Source of the DNA: Advenella mimigardefordensis DPN7
GTDB taxonomy: Bacteria; Pseudomonadota; Gammaproteobacteria; Burkholderiales; Burkholderiaceae_B
Direction: 5' to 3'
Length of the DNA stretch: 64,000 nt
Assembly (NCBI RefSeq): GCF_000521505.1
Contig: NZ_CP003915.1
Location: forward strand, 2,480,001 to 2,544,000
Below, piece after piece: positions 1 through 8,266 of this stretch (the stretch's first letter is position 1; each line of letters begins with the position of its first letter). The translations under genes and the position numbers were made by a program. The notes below the pieces were generated by a model. The model was not told where the DNA came from. It was given only the letters and a program-made list of their open reading frames with translations, and searched no databases.

Positions 1-37
1 CCCCGGCTAATATTTCTCGCTTCTGGAAAATTCGAAC

Positions 38-454
38 ATGCATTCAATAATCAAAAAAACCACTGTTATCACATCGCTGATTTTGTTGGCCGCCTGCTCC
101 TTCGGCCGGACTGACCCCTACGCCGAATTCACCGCGCAGGAACAGGAATCAGACAAAGCGGAAACCGCAACCGCCGCCGACTTCGCCAATAAATATCCGC
201 CCGCCTCGGTAAGCCGCTGTGAAGCCATGACGCAGGAATCCTATGAAAAAGGAACGCGATGCTACCGGGTCATTAATCGCAACTGGGAACGCGACTATAA
301 ACAGGCTTATGATAATGCAGACAAACGCACTCGCCCCGTGTTAAAACGGTACTACTCCAGTTTTTCCTCGTATTATCTGGCCCCAACAACGCCAGCAAAA
401 CAAAAGGCTGCTGAACGTGCCTATGTGCAACTGCAACGCCGCATAGGCTCCTGA
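38..454 (+). CDS. Small predicted lipoprotein, function unknown
   Basis: The 138-residue product begins with a basic stretch, a hydrophobic segment and the lipobox LLAAC, with the lipidated cysteine at residue 20. It is therefore probably exported and anchored to a membrane, leaving about 118 mature residues. The mature part is polar, rich in Ala, Tyr and Arg, contains two further cysteines near the middle, and matches no family I recognise. The ribosome binding site is weak (GGAAAA about 9 bases upstream). The gene stands alone ahead of a GFA-family gene. The coding call rests on the clean signal peptide; no function is proposed. Confidence 0.7.
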   Translation: MHSIIKKTTVITSLILLAACSFGRTDPYAEFTAQEQESDKAETATAADFANKYPPASVSRCEAMTQESYEKGTRCYRVINRNWERDYKQAYDNADKRTRPVLKRYYSSFSSYYLAPTTPAKQKAAERAYVQLQRRIGS

Positions 455-535
455 TCACGCAGACCAGGCGGGCTGTACGATCCAGATCGGGCCGCCTGCC
501 CATATCGAGCGTTGCTATTTAAAAGGAGCGGTGCA

Positions 536-886
536 ATGTCATATCAGGGAAGCTGCCACTGCGGGGCAGTCACTTTTACAGTTAATGCAGAATTACCAAC
601 GCAGGCGCTCAGTTGCAACTGCTCCATATGCAGACGCAACGGCTCTCTCCTGACCTTTGTTTCCGCCGATCAGTTTCAATTGCACAGCGGCAGTGATCAG
701 CTAACAACGTACGCGTTCAATAAACACAAAGTCCAGCATCAATTCTGTAAAATTTGCGGCGTTCAATCCTTTTCGTCCGGCCAAAAACAGGATGGCACAG
801 TCGCTTATGCGGTCAATTTGCGCAGCGTACCCGAGGCAGACCTTGACGCACTGGTGCTGAAAAAACACGACGGCGCTGCGGCTTAG
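536..886 (+). CDS. GFA-family zinc-binding protein (CENP-V/GFA domain)
   Basis: This 116-residue protein has the family's zinc-binding pattern: CHC at residues 7-9, CNCSIC at 27-32, and a later CKIC. Such proteins resemble glutathione-dependent formaldehyde-activating enzyme, but most members have no proven reaction, so no substrate is assigned. The start at 536 is chosen over an in-frame alternative 24 bases upstream because AAGGAG lies just before it and the family begins close to the SCHCG motif. The gene is a single unit in front of a tRNA gene. Confidence 0.85.
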   Translation: MSYQGSCHCGAVTFTVNAELPTQALSCNCSICRRNGSLLTFVSADQFQLHSGSDQLTTYAFNKHKVQHQFCKICGVQSFSSGQKQDGTVAYAVNLRSVPEADLDALVLKKHDGAAA

Positions 887-951
887 CGTTACTACGTTGC
901 ACTCACCCATCAATCATTGGTCAGCTTTTTAACGAAACCGGCCACATAAGA

Positions 952-980
952 TTGAAAAAAATTCGTCACAATGCTATGAT
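952..980 (+). promoter_or_regulatory. Sigma-70 promoter of the tRNA-Pro gene
   Basis: TTGAAA at 952-957 and TATGAT at 975-980 are separated by exactly 17 bases. Both hexamers match the consensus at five of six positions. The tRNA begins about 90 bases downstream, which fits a short 5' leader removed during maturation. Confidence 0.6.
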
Positions 981-1071
981 GCACGACTTAGCTGAATCGT
1001 ATTACTAATCAACCTCTTCCCCAAAGATTAGCCAGATGTGATTTTCCGAAAATAGCTAAATGACAACATCG

Positions 1072-1149
<78 letters not shown>

Positions 1150-1157
1150 ACAAAATC

Positions 1158-1195
1158 AAGGACTTACGAGAAATCGCTAAGTCCTTTTTTGTTTT
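1158..1195 (+). terminator. Intrinsic terminator after tRNA-Pro
   Basis: A 9-bp perfect stem (AAGGACTTA / TAAGTCCTT) with an 11-base loop is followed by a run of T. It ends the tRNA transcript and abuts the 3' end of the convergent sigma-factor gene. Confidence 0.85.
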
Positions 1196-1880
1196 ACTGC
1201 ACCAATTTCACCCGCTGCAGCACCGTGGCAACAGTGCGGTCGCAGTTATCGCCGTCAAATTCAAACATATCACGCGCGCTCAGATCCAGGTCACGGGCCA
1301 GCAACTTGCGCAACATCGCGTTGGCGCGATGATGGCGGCTGCGTACCGTCGCTTCAGGAATCCCCAGGCACAACGCCGTCTCCTCTACCGACATTTCTTC
1401 TACCGACCTCAGGACAAATACGATACGAAACGATTCCGGCAACTGATCCAATCGCGCCTCCAGCAGTGCACGCAACTGCCCGCGCGTTGCTTCATGGTAC
1501 GGTGGGTTGCTATCGTTGATTAACATGGCATGTGTCTCGTTTTCGATATTGTCAGCCACGGAAAACAGCCTGCCACGTCGTTGCGTCTTTCGCTGGCGAG
1601 CAAAACACTCATTGAGCAGCATCCGGGAAAGCCAGGTGAAAAGTGAGGCATCGCCGCGGAAATGGTTTATTCCGCGATATGCAGCAAAATAGGTATCCTG
1701 CAAAACCTCTTCAGCCTCTGCATCGTTACGCAATATCGCTCGGGCCAGCCTGTACAGACGCCGGTTATGGCGACGCATCATCAACTCCAGTGCCGCCATG
1801 TCGCCTGCTGCGATTCGCTGTGCCAACACGATGTCCGTATTTTCGTCCGGATCGCCCGGTGCCAATGCTTCTCGTGCCAT
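1194..1880 (-). CDS. ECF-family RNA polymerase sigma factor
   Basis: The 228-residue protein has the two conserved blocks of ECF sigma factors. Region 2 is at about residues 38-105 (RRLYRLARAIL, EAEEVLQDTYFAAY, WLSRMLLNE). Region 4 is at about 145-200 (LPESFRIVFVLR, EEMSVEETALCLGIPEATVRSRHHRA). The C-terminal stretch FDGDNCDRTVATVL resembles a tail seen in many RpoE-like factors of this class. It is the last gene of a three-gene minus-strand operon, behind a DUF4142 lipoprotein and a cupredoxin. No recognisable anti-sigma factor is adjacent. The partners suggest an envelope or metal/oxidative stress regulon, which is an inference from context. Confidence 0.9.
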   Translation of the reverse strand: MAREALAPGDPDENTDIVLAQRIAAGDMAALELMMRRHNRRLYRLARAILRNDAEAEEVLQDTYFAAYRGINHFRGDASLFTWLSRMLLNECFARQRKTQRRGRLFSVADNIENETHAMLINDSNPPYHEATRGQLRALLEARLDQLPESFRIVFVLRSVEEMSVEETALCLGIPEATVRSRHHRANAMLRKLLARDLDLSARDMFEFDGDNCDRTVATVLQRVKLVQ

Positions 1881-1899
1881 TTCGCCACTCCCCGAATAC

Positions 1900-2292
1900 C
1901 TATTGCACCTTCAGTGTCGCCTGCATGCCAGGATGGTATCGGCACGCATAGCCGAGTGCTCCCTCCTCTTTGGCAGTATATGTCCAGGATCCACCGACCG
2001 GGATATTGCCCGAATCAAACTGCGAATCGCTAGCGCTTGCCGTATGTCGCACCAGATCATTATTAACCCACGTGACCTTATCACCCAATTGGATCGTCAG
2101 CACGGCCGGCACAAACTGCATATTCTGAATCGAGACGATATGTACTGTTGATGCCACCACTTTACTTGCGCCATGCGCCAGCGGCATCTGCAACAACCAT
2201 ACCGCCAGCAATGCAATGATCCATCCAATCGATCGTCGAAAGCCGACTCCCCCGATTAGGCCGGCTTCGCTCAGAGCTGGCTGGCCGTTCAT
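1900..2292 (-). CDS. Periplasmic cupredoxin-domain protein
   Basis: An N-terminal hydrophobic segment (about residues 23-42, ending AHGA) is a signal peptide or anchor, followed by a single plastocyanin-like beta-barrel. The type 1 copper ligands are visible: His83 in VRHTA, then Cys117, His120 and Met123 in the C-terminal CRYHPGM loop. It should carry copper and transfer electrons or buffer copper in the periplasm; its partner is unknown. Its start overlaps the stop of the DUF4142 gene by one base (TAATG), indicating translational coupling, and the ECF sigma gene follows 19 bases later. Confidence 0.85.
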   Translation of the reverse strand: MNGQPALSEAGLIGGVGFRRSIGWIIALLAVWLLQMPLAHGASKVVASTVHIVSIQNMQFVPAVLTIQLGDKVTWVNNDLVRHTASASDSQFDSGNIPVGGSWTYTAKEEGALGYACRYHPGMQATLKVQ

Positions 2293-2813
2293 TATTTCAA
2301 TTGTCCCTGAAGATGTTTTGCGTGCGCCAGATGCGCAACAAAGGCTGGCCGCACTTTGATCAACAGCGCTTTCAGCTCTGCATTGTCTGCGTCGGGAATC
2401 AGGGTTTTATCCAGCGCATCAAGCACCGCTTCATGATAGGTTACTTCGTTATCAATATAAGCCTTGTCAAATGCCGCCCCTTTCAACAATTTAAGCTTTG
2501 CCAGATTACCGTCCCCAGCCGCCTGCAGCTCGCTGCTGGTTTGACTGGGCTGAGGCTTCACGTTTAATTTCTGCACAAGCTCAGTCGCCGAACGATTCAC
2601 CGCGCTGTGATCAGCAACCATCAAATTGGCAAATGACCGCACATCCTTCGACGCAGATGTCGATGCCGCCAGCTTGCCCGCATCCACGTCTACCTGGTTA
2701 GCGGTGACAACAATCGCAGCAATTTGCGCGTCAGTAGGCCCGCTGTCTGTTGCTGCCGACGCACAACCTGAAAGGGCCGTAACCAGAATCCATCCCATAT
2801 ATAGTGATTTCAT
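2292..2813 (-). CDS. DUF4142 lipoprotein
   Basis: The 173-residue product has a lipoprotein signal with lipobox LSGC (Cys17). The mature part is helical and matches the DUF4142 pattern: an alternating NQVDVDAGKLA helix, VRSFANLMVADHSAVN, and a C-terminal HAKHLQ. Family members have a ferritin-like four-helix appearance, but their biochemical role is not established. It is the first gene of the operon with the cupredoxin and the ECF sigma factor. The ribosome binding site AAAGGATG lies just upstream of the start. Confidence 0.85.
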   Translation of the reverse strand: MKSLYMGWILVTALSGCASAATDSGPTDAQIAAIVVTANQVDVDAGKLAASTSASKDVRSFANLMVADHSAVNRSATELVQKLNVKPQPSQTSSELQAAGDGNLAKLKLLKGAAFDKAYIDNEVTYHEAVLDALDKTLIPDADNAELKALLIKVRPAFVAHLAHAKHLQGQLK

Positions 2814-3062
2814 TTTGCATCCTTTAGTATATATTTATGACAAAACGAATTGGCAGCCTAGCCGGCCGCAATAACGCCGTTCATTACATTGGATGTCACC
2901 AGAATCGCTGGCGTTCCGGATATTAAAAAAATCCAGAAATATTTCAGCCCGCATCAAAACGGCTTTTGCTGCGGCTTTTATGTTTACACTGACTTGGCTG
3001 TTCGGGATTGATATATGCATGAAAGTAAATGCGCCCGAATCAGTTTATTAAGGAGTATCAGA

Positions 3063-3503
3063 ATGAACACACAGTTTTCCATCCGTCACATTCAAACGTT
3101 TCTGGCCACCTCTGCCCTGGCTCTGGGCCTGACTATCGGCTGCGCCAATGCCGTATTCGCACAGGTACAGCCGCAAAGTTTCGAGTCGATCCAGTACATT
3201 ACGGGTGGCATCGGTAACGCTGAACAGAATGAAATGAAAAGCGCCGAGAAAGACTATAACCTGCTGATGACATTTTCGGCAGTGAAAGATCAGGCATTCC
3301 TGTCCGACGTTGCCGTGCAGATTGTTGATAAGGACAACAAAAAAGTATTTGATGTGACCAACACCGGGCCTTATCTCAATGTGAAGCTGCCCGATGGCAA
3401 GTATGAATTGACCGCCACCTATAAGGGCGAAACGCGCAAACATGCCTTCACGTTGACCAAAGGTAAAACCGAAACGGCGGTATTGCGCTGGCCAGCTGAA
3501 TAA
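3063..3503 (+). CDS. Secreted protein with a carboxypeptidase-regulatory-like beta fold
   Basis: The 146-residue protein has a signal peptide (cleavage probably after ANAVFA, about residue 34). The following domain contains DVAVQIVDKDNKKVFDV and LPDGKYELTATYKGE, the pattern of small Ig/transthyretin-like domains found in carboxypeptidase-regulatory-like proteins. The start at 3063 is chosen because AAGGAG lies 9 bases upstream; an in-frame ATG at 3015 would add a polar extension before the signal peptide. No enzyme motif is seen, so a periplasmic binding or accessory role is all that can be suggested. A 13-bp hairpin follows the gene. Confidence 0.75.
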   Translation: MNTQFSIRHIQTFLATSALALGLTIGCANAVFAQVQPQSFESIQYITGGIGNAEQNEMKSAEKDYNLLMTFSAVKDQAFLSDVAVQIVDKDNKKVFDVTNTGPYLNVKLPDGKYELTATYKGETRKHAFTLTKGKTETAVLRWPAE

Positions 3504-3529
3504 CGCCACCCGCTTCCTTTATTTTAATT

Positions 3530-3566
3530 TTAAGGGTGAAGAGACAGTGGTTTCTTCACCCTTAAT
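3530..3566 (+). terminator. Hairpin terminator after the secreted-protein gene
   Basis: A perfect 13-bp inverted repeat (TTAAGGGTGAAGA / TCTTCACCCTTAA) with a 10-base loop starts 26 bases after the stop. It lacks a strong T tract, so it may be an inefficient terminator or an mRNA-stabilising hairpin. Confidence 0.55.
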
Positions 3567-3609
3567 CCGTATAATTGACGCTATTGTTTGTATTCATGGA
3601 AATGAAATA

Positions 3610-4767
3610 ATGGCTGATCTGACCAAAATCACCTGCCTGGACGACTTGCAACGCATCGCGCGGCGTAAAGTGCCGAAGATGTTTTATGACTATGCGGACT
3701 CGGGCGCATGGACTGAATCCACTTACCGCGCCAATCAGGAAGATTTTCAAAAGATCAAGTTCCGCCAGCGTGTCGCTGTTGACATTGAAAACCGCAATTT
3801 GCGCAGCAAAATGCTGGGGCACGATGTGACCATGCCCGTGGCGCTGGCGCCCACCGGCTCAACTGGCATGCAGCATCCCGACGGGGAAATTCTTGCTGCG
3901 CGCGCTGCAGAAAAATTCGGTGTGCCCTTTTGCCTGTCTACCATGAGCATCTGCTCCATTGAGGACATTGCCGCCCATACCTCTGCTCCCTTCTGGTTCC
4001 AGCAATACATCATGCGTGATCGCGACTTCAACGAACGCCTGATTGATCGCGCCAAGGCAGCCAACTGCTCGGCTCTGGTGGTGACGCTGGATCTGCAGGT
4101 ACTCGGACAACGCCACAAAGATATCAAAAACGGCCTTTCTGCGCCGCCTAAACCAACCATCCCGAATCTGCTCAATCTGGCGTTAAAACCGGAATGGGTA
4201 TGGAAAATGTCCAGGACGCAGCGCCGCACTTTCGGCAATATTGTCGGCCATGCCAAGGGGGTGGATGATTTATCCTCGCTATCTTCATGGACGGCCCAGC
4301 AGTTTGACCCCAGCCTGAACTGGAATGATATTGAGTGGATCAAAAACCGCTGGGGCGGCAAACTGGTGCTCAAGGGCATCCTGGATCCGGAAGATGCACG
4401 CCTGGCCAAAGAAACCGGCGCCGATGCCATTGTTGTGTCAAATCACGGTGGTCGCCAGCTTGATGGTGCTTCTTCGTCCATCGCCATGCTCCCGTCCATT
4501 ATCGACGCGATCGGCACGGAGGGCCCGGAAGTGTGGCTCGACAGCGGCATTCGTTCCGGTCAGGATGTACTGCGGGCGATTGCGTTGGGCGCCAAAGGCA
4601 CCATGATCGGACGCGCCTTCCTGTATGCGCTGGGTGCCTACGGCGAACAAGGCGTAACCAAAATCCTTGAGATTATTCGCAATGAGCTGGATATTACGCT
4701 GGGGTTCTGCGGGCAGACCGATATTAATAAAGTCACTGCCGATATCTTGTTGCCTGCGCAGCGGTAA
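3610..4767 (+). CDS. FMN-dependent alpha-hydroxyacid oxidase/dehydrogenase (LldD family)
   Basis: The 385-residue TIM-barrel flavoprotein spans a complete family member. It begins with the typical YDYADSGAWTESTY segment and contains ALAPTGSTGM for FMN contacts. It also has the catalytic block SNHGGRQLDGA with the expected active-site His279 and substrate-binding Arg282, then WLDSGIRSGQDVLRA and GRAFLYAL for the FMN phosphate. The family oxidises L-lactate, glycolate or other L-2-hydroxyacids at the inner membrane. Substrate cannot be fixed from sequence alone; L-lactate dehydrogenase is likeliest. The start at 3610 is chosen because homology begins there; the 21 upstream codons overlap the preceding hairpin. 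Confidence 0.9.
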   Translation: MADLTKITCLDDLQRIARRKVPKMFYDYADSGAWTESTYRANQEDFQKIKFRQRVAVDIENRNLRSKMLGHDVTMPVALAPTGSTGMQHPDGEILAARAAEKFGVPFCLSTMSICSIEDIAAHTSAPFWFQQYIMRDRDFNERLIDRAKAANCSALVVTLDLQVLGQRHKDIKNGLSAPPKPTIPNLLNLALKPEWVWKMSRTQRRTFGNIVGHAKGVDDLSSLSSWTAQQFDPSLNWNDIEWIKNRWGGKLVLKGILDPEDARLAKETGADAIVVSNHGGRQLDGASSSIAMLPSIIDAIGTEGPEVWLDSGIRSGQDVLRAIALGAKGTMIGRAFLYALGAYGEQGVTKILEIIRNELDITLGFCGQTDINKVTADILLPAQR

Positions 4768-4829
4768 TCTGCAAGTACACGCTTTGGGCAGCCGGGTTGC
4801 CTAAAGGCAAAAAAAAAGCAAAAAAAGGC

Positions 4830-4869
4830 AAAAAGCCGTGATTGACGTTAAGTGAATCACGGCTTTTTT
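4830..4869. terminator. Bidirectional intrinsic terminator
   Basis: The stem AAAAGCCGTGATT / AATCACGGCTTTT has an 11-base loop and is flanked by A-rich sequence on the left and T-rich on the right. It can therefore serve both the plus-strand oxidase gene and the minus-strand MerR-type gene that converges on it. Confidence 0.85.
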
Positions 4870-4929
4870 GTGTGGCTCTTATTCGTGCGGCTCTTATTCG
4901 TGGGAGGCTTTTTCGTGGGAGGCTTTTTC
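4870..4929. repeat. Four adjacent 15-bp tandem repeat units in two flavours
   Basis: Units at 4870-4884 and 4885-4899 differ by one base (GTGTGGCTCTTATTC / GTGCGGCTCTTATTC). Units at 4900-4914 and 4915-4929 are identical (GTGGGAGGCTTTTTC). The array lies directly downstream of the bidirectional terminator, in a non-coding gap between convergent genes. No function is evident; slippage or duplication is the simplest origin. Confidence 0.8.
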
Positions 4930-5035
4930 GTAAGCAGAATGGGTGGCATTCGCCAGAACAGCGCAATGCTGCTCTGGGCAGTGATCACACTGCAACGGTG
5001 TAATCGAGCCAGAACCCACCACGGCAAAGAAGCAA

Positions 5036-5425
5036 TCAGGGCGCGACCATTTGGTCGAAAATTTTCATGACGCTATTGAGTTCTGAGCGGATGTATTGCA
5101 GATCCTGCGCAGACAAACGAACCGCAGCGTCTTGATCGTGCTGGGCATCGCGGCCGTCGCTCAGGCGATTGCGTGCCCCGCTGATGGTAAATCCCTGTTC
5201 ATACAGCAGATCACGAATTTTGCGGATGAGCAGTACTTCATGATGCTGATAATAACGGCGGTTACCGCGGCGTTTAACCGGGTTCAGCTGCGTAAACTCC
5301 TGTTCCCAGTAACGCAGAACGTGAGGCTTGACGCAGCACAGCTCGGATACCTCACCGATGGTGAAATATCGCTTTGCCGGAATCGGTGGCAACGCAGTGA
5401 TGGAAGGTATTTCAGTCTGATTCAT
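5036..5425 (-). CDS. MerR-family transcriptional regulator linked to ihfA
   Basis: The 129-residue protein has an N-terminal winged-helix MerR domain (about residues 18-90): YFTIGEVSELCCVKPHVLRYWEQEF, then GNRRYYQHHEVLLIRKIRDLLYEQGFTISGAR. The short C-terminal tail lacks an obvious effector-binding domain. The combination pheT-ihfA-merR is widespread in Proteobacteria, and this is the usual small MerR-like protein of that locus, whose targets are not well defined. It follows ihfA by 40 bases and is probably in the same transcript; the bidirectional terminator at 4830-4869 closes the operon. Confidence 0.9.
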   Translation of the reverse strand: MNQTEIPSITALPPIPAKRYFTIGEVSELCCVKPHVLRYWEQEFTQLNPVKRRGNRRYYQHHEVLLIRKIRDLLYEQGFTISGARNRLSDGRDAQHDQDAAVRLSAQDLQYIRSELNSVMKIFDQMVAP

Positions 5426-5465
5426 GCGCAGATTGTAAACCCAAACCGTCTTTTAAGGAACTACT

Positions 5466-5798
5466 TTAATCGATGAGCGTAAGATCCGGATTATATTCAT
5501 CCCCCTGCTCCACGATTCCCTTGAGCTTCTGACTCGCGTGGAAGGTAACGACCCGGCGCGCAGAGATAGGGATGACCTCGCCGGTCTTGGGATTGCGACC
5601 CGGTCTGGCGGGTTTGTCGCGCACCTGAAAGTTGCCGAAACCAGACAGTTTTACTGAATCGCCCTTGGCGAGCGACTCGCGGATTTCCTCAAAAAAGGTA
5701 TCCACAATATCCTTGGCTTCCCGTTTGTTCAATCCAACGCGCTCAAACAGCAACTCTGCCAATTCTGCCTTGGTTAAGGTATTGTTTTCTTCCAACAT
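5466..5798 (-). CDS. ihfA: Integration host factor alpha subunit
   Basis: The 110-residue HU/IHF-family protein contains the core ([30 protein letters not shown]) and the beta-arm signature [20 protein letters not shown]. Together with the beta subunit it bends DNA sharply at specific sites and assists sigma-54 promoters and recombination. Location directly downstream of pheT is the classical position for ihfA and separates it from HU genes. It is slightly longer than the E. coli protein (99 residues), the extra residues being a C-terminal tail after LKGIVEQG. Confidence 0.95.
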   Translation of the reverse strand: MLEENNTLTKAELAELLFERVGLNKREAKDIVDTFFEEIRESLAKGDSVKLSGFGNFQVRDKPARPGRNPKTGEVIPISARRVVTFHASQKLKGIVEQGDEYNPDLTLID

Positions 5799-5816
5799 GC
5801 TCTTTCCCTTCCTGTT

Positions 5817-8222
5817 CTATCTTTTACGAACGCCATGCTTTTGAACCAGCAATTCAAGTACTGCATTCATGCACTGGTCTACTCGTGTGTCTTCCAAGGT
5901 TGCCACCGGGTCCTGCAGCGTAAACCGCAAGGCCAGACTACGCTCCTGCTGCGCTGACTGAGGATCCTTCCAGACATCAAATAATGCAATATCCTTAATA
6001 ATATCAAGGAATTGCCCATCTTGCTGATTATTCTCCAATGTGTCAAGCAAGTCCTGCAATTTCACGGTCACCGGTGCCCAAATCGCCAGATCCCGGAACA
6101 CGGCAGGCTGTTTTGCCACTTCCGTATAGTGGGCGAACCGCATTTTCTGCAATGCTGCAACATCCATTTCGAATACCACCGGCGCGTGAACCAGCTCATT
6201 GTCCTGTACCCATTGTGGATGCAATTCGCCCACAAAACCAATCAGCTCGCCGTTAAGGAGGATACTGGCACTGCGCCCCGGATGCAGGGCGGGATGGCTG
6301 ACCGGCTCAAAACGCAGGTGCTGCAGCTGCTGGCTGCACAGGCGCTCGATATCGTTCTTGACGTCGAAGAAATCGGTCTGACGCACGGGCAGGCCCCACT
6401 GCTCCGGCTCTGCCGGACCCCAGGCCGCTCCGGCCAGATGTAACGGCTGGCGTACCCCTGCCACGCTCAGATCACCATCGGTGACGGCGCTATCACGAAC
6501 AAAGATACGTCCCAGCTCAAAGACCCGAACCCGGCTTTGCTGGCGCTTCTGGTTATATTGAATATTGGCTATCAGTCCACCGATCAGGCCCGAACGCATC
6601 ACTTCCAGCTGGCTGGCAATGGGATTGAGCAGTACGATCGGATCGCTGTTACCCATGTAATTGCTTTCCCAGTCTTTCTGCACGAAGCTGAAGTTCACCA
6701 CTTCCTGGTAGTCCAGCGCAGCCATAAGATGGCGCAACTGGTGCTGGGAGCGGCGGGTTTCGTTCGTGGACAGCATCGTGGCGGATGTTTTCGGCGGAAT
6801 ACTGGGGATATTCTCGAATCCGTAAATACGGGCAACCTCTTCGATCAGGTCTTCCTCTATTTCCAGGTCAAAACGGAATGACGGAGGAATCACGGAAAAT
6901 ACACCGTCCTGCTCAGTAAACTGAAAATTCAACTTGGTAAAGACATCACGCACCTGCTCCTCGGTGACGTTCACACCCAGCACCTTGCGGCATCGGGCCA
7001 GGCGCATAGACACGGCAGGCCGCGGCGGCAATGCGATCGTTTGATCGCTGACAGGACCTGCCTGCCCACCACAGATTTCGAGAATCAGACTGGAAATATA
7101 CTCGATGTGCTCAACCACGTTCTGGAAATCAACACCACGCTCGAAGCGATGGCTGGCTTCGGAACTGAACTTGTAGCGACGAGCGCGACCGGCAATAGCA
7201 TCAGGAAACCAGAAGGCGGCTTCCAGGTAAATATCCGTTGTATCCAGAGAGACGGCTGTTGCCGCCCCGCCCATGATGCCGGCCAGGCTTTCGATCGTCT
7301 CACCCGCAGCGATCACGCCCACATCGGGCGCCAGCTGCACTGTCTGATCATTCAGCAAAGTCAGGCTTTCCCCTTCTTTTGCCCAGCGCACGGTAAGCCC
7401 GCCATTGATTCTGGTCAGATCAAATACATGACTGGGCCGGCCCAGTTCCAGCATGACGTAATTGGAAATATCCACCAATGCCGAGACCGAACGCTGGCCT
7501 GCACGCTCCAGCCGGCTTTTCATCCAGTCAGGCGTGGCCGCTCTGGCATTCACACCACGGATGATCCGGCCCGCAAAGCGACCGCACAGATCCGGTGCGT
7601 CGACCGTGACCGGCAATACGTCCTGATGCGTCACGGCCACTGGTGCGCAGACGGGCTCGGTCAACGATGCGCCAGTGAGCGCACGCACTTCGCGCGCCAC
7701 CCCCAGAATGGACAGGCAATCGGCACGATTAGGCGTGAGCTTTATTTCGAAAATAGTGTCGTTCAGATCCAGCGCGCTACGGATATCCTGGCCGATTTTG
7801 GCATTGGCGTCCAGCTCCAGCAATCCGCCATGATCCTGGGACAGCCCCAGTTCACGCGCAGAACACAGCATACCGAAAGAATCTTCGCCGCGCATGCGCG
7901 CCTTGCTGATCTTGAAATCGCCTGGCAGCACTGCGCCGATCCGCGCCAGAGGCACTTTCAGTCCTTCAGCAGCATTCGGCGCACCGCAGACGATCTGCAG
8001 GGGCTCGCCAGAGCCATCATCTACGGTACAAATGCGCAGTTTATCTGCATTGGGATGGGGCCTAACCGCCATGATATGCGCGACCACGATCCCCGAAAAT
8101 GGCGGCGCGACAGGTGCGGTCCCTTCGATTTCCAGACCCGCCATCGTTAACGTATGGGACAGCTCGTCGGTGGAAATCGATGGATTAACGAAAGATCTTA
8201 ACCAGGATTCAGGAAATAACAT
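5817..8222 (-). CDS. pheT: Phenylalanyl-tRNA synthetase beta subunit
   Basis: The 801-residue protein is full length. In order: an N-terminal tRNA-binding (EMAP-like) domain at about 40-150 (VDDGSGEPLQIVCGAPNAAEG), the B3/B4 editing domain, B5, the inactive synthetase core, and a C-terminal ferredoxin-fold anticodon-binding domain (FRDLAIWAPVTV...VDQCMNAVLELL). It forms an alpha2-beta2 enzyme with PheS that charges tRNA-Phe and edits mischarged Tyr. It lies 44 bases after pheS and 18 bases before ihfA. A long antisense ORF across 7041-8150 is a shadow. Confidence 0.97.
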   Translation of the reverse strand: MLFPESWLRSFVNPSISTDELSHTLTMAGLEIEGTAPVAPPFSGIVVAHIMAVRPHPNADKLRICTVDDGSGEPLQIVCGAPNAAEGLKVPLARIGAVLPGDFKISKARMRGEDSFGMLCSARELGLSQDHGGLLELDANAKIGQDIRSALDLNDTIFEIKLTPNRADCLSILGVAREVRALTGASLTEPVCAPVAVTHQDVLPVTVDAPDLCGRFAGRIIRGVNARAATPDWMKSRLERAGQRSVSALVDISNYVMLELGRPSHVFDLTRINGGLTVRWAKEGESLTLLNDQTVQLAPDVGVIAAGETIESLAGIMGGAATAVSLDTTDIYLEAAFWFPDAIAGRARRYKFSSEASHRFERGVDFQNVVEHIEYISSLILEICGGQAGPVSDQTIALPPRPAVSMRLARCRKVLGVNVTEEQVRDVFTKLNFQFTEQDGVFSVIPPSFRFDLEIEEDLIEEVARIYGFENIPSIPPKTSATMLSTNETRRSQHQLRHLMAALDYQEVVNFSFVQKDWESNYMGNSDPIVLLNPIASQLEVMRSGLIGGLIANIQYNQKRQQSRVRVFELGRIFVRDSAVTDGDLSVAGVRQPLHLAGAAWGPAEPEQWGLPVRQTDFFDVKNDIERLCSQQLQHLRFEPVSHPALHPGRSASILLNGELIGFVGELHPQWVQDNELVHAPVVFEMDVAALQKMRFAHYTEVAKQPAVFRDLAIWAPVTVKLQDLLDTLENNQQDGQFLDIIKDIALFDVWKDPQSAQQERSLALRFTLQDPVATLEDTRVDQCMNAVLELLVQKHGVRKR

Positions 8223-8266
8223 GATGTCTTTTTTCTAGGTTCAAAGAGAGAGTAAAAGCGTAGGGA

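Noticed and set aside
7041..8150. 369-codon plus-strand ORF across pheT
   Set aside because: It is antisense to well-conserved pheT, has no family features or ribosome binding site, and arises from codon bias.
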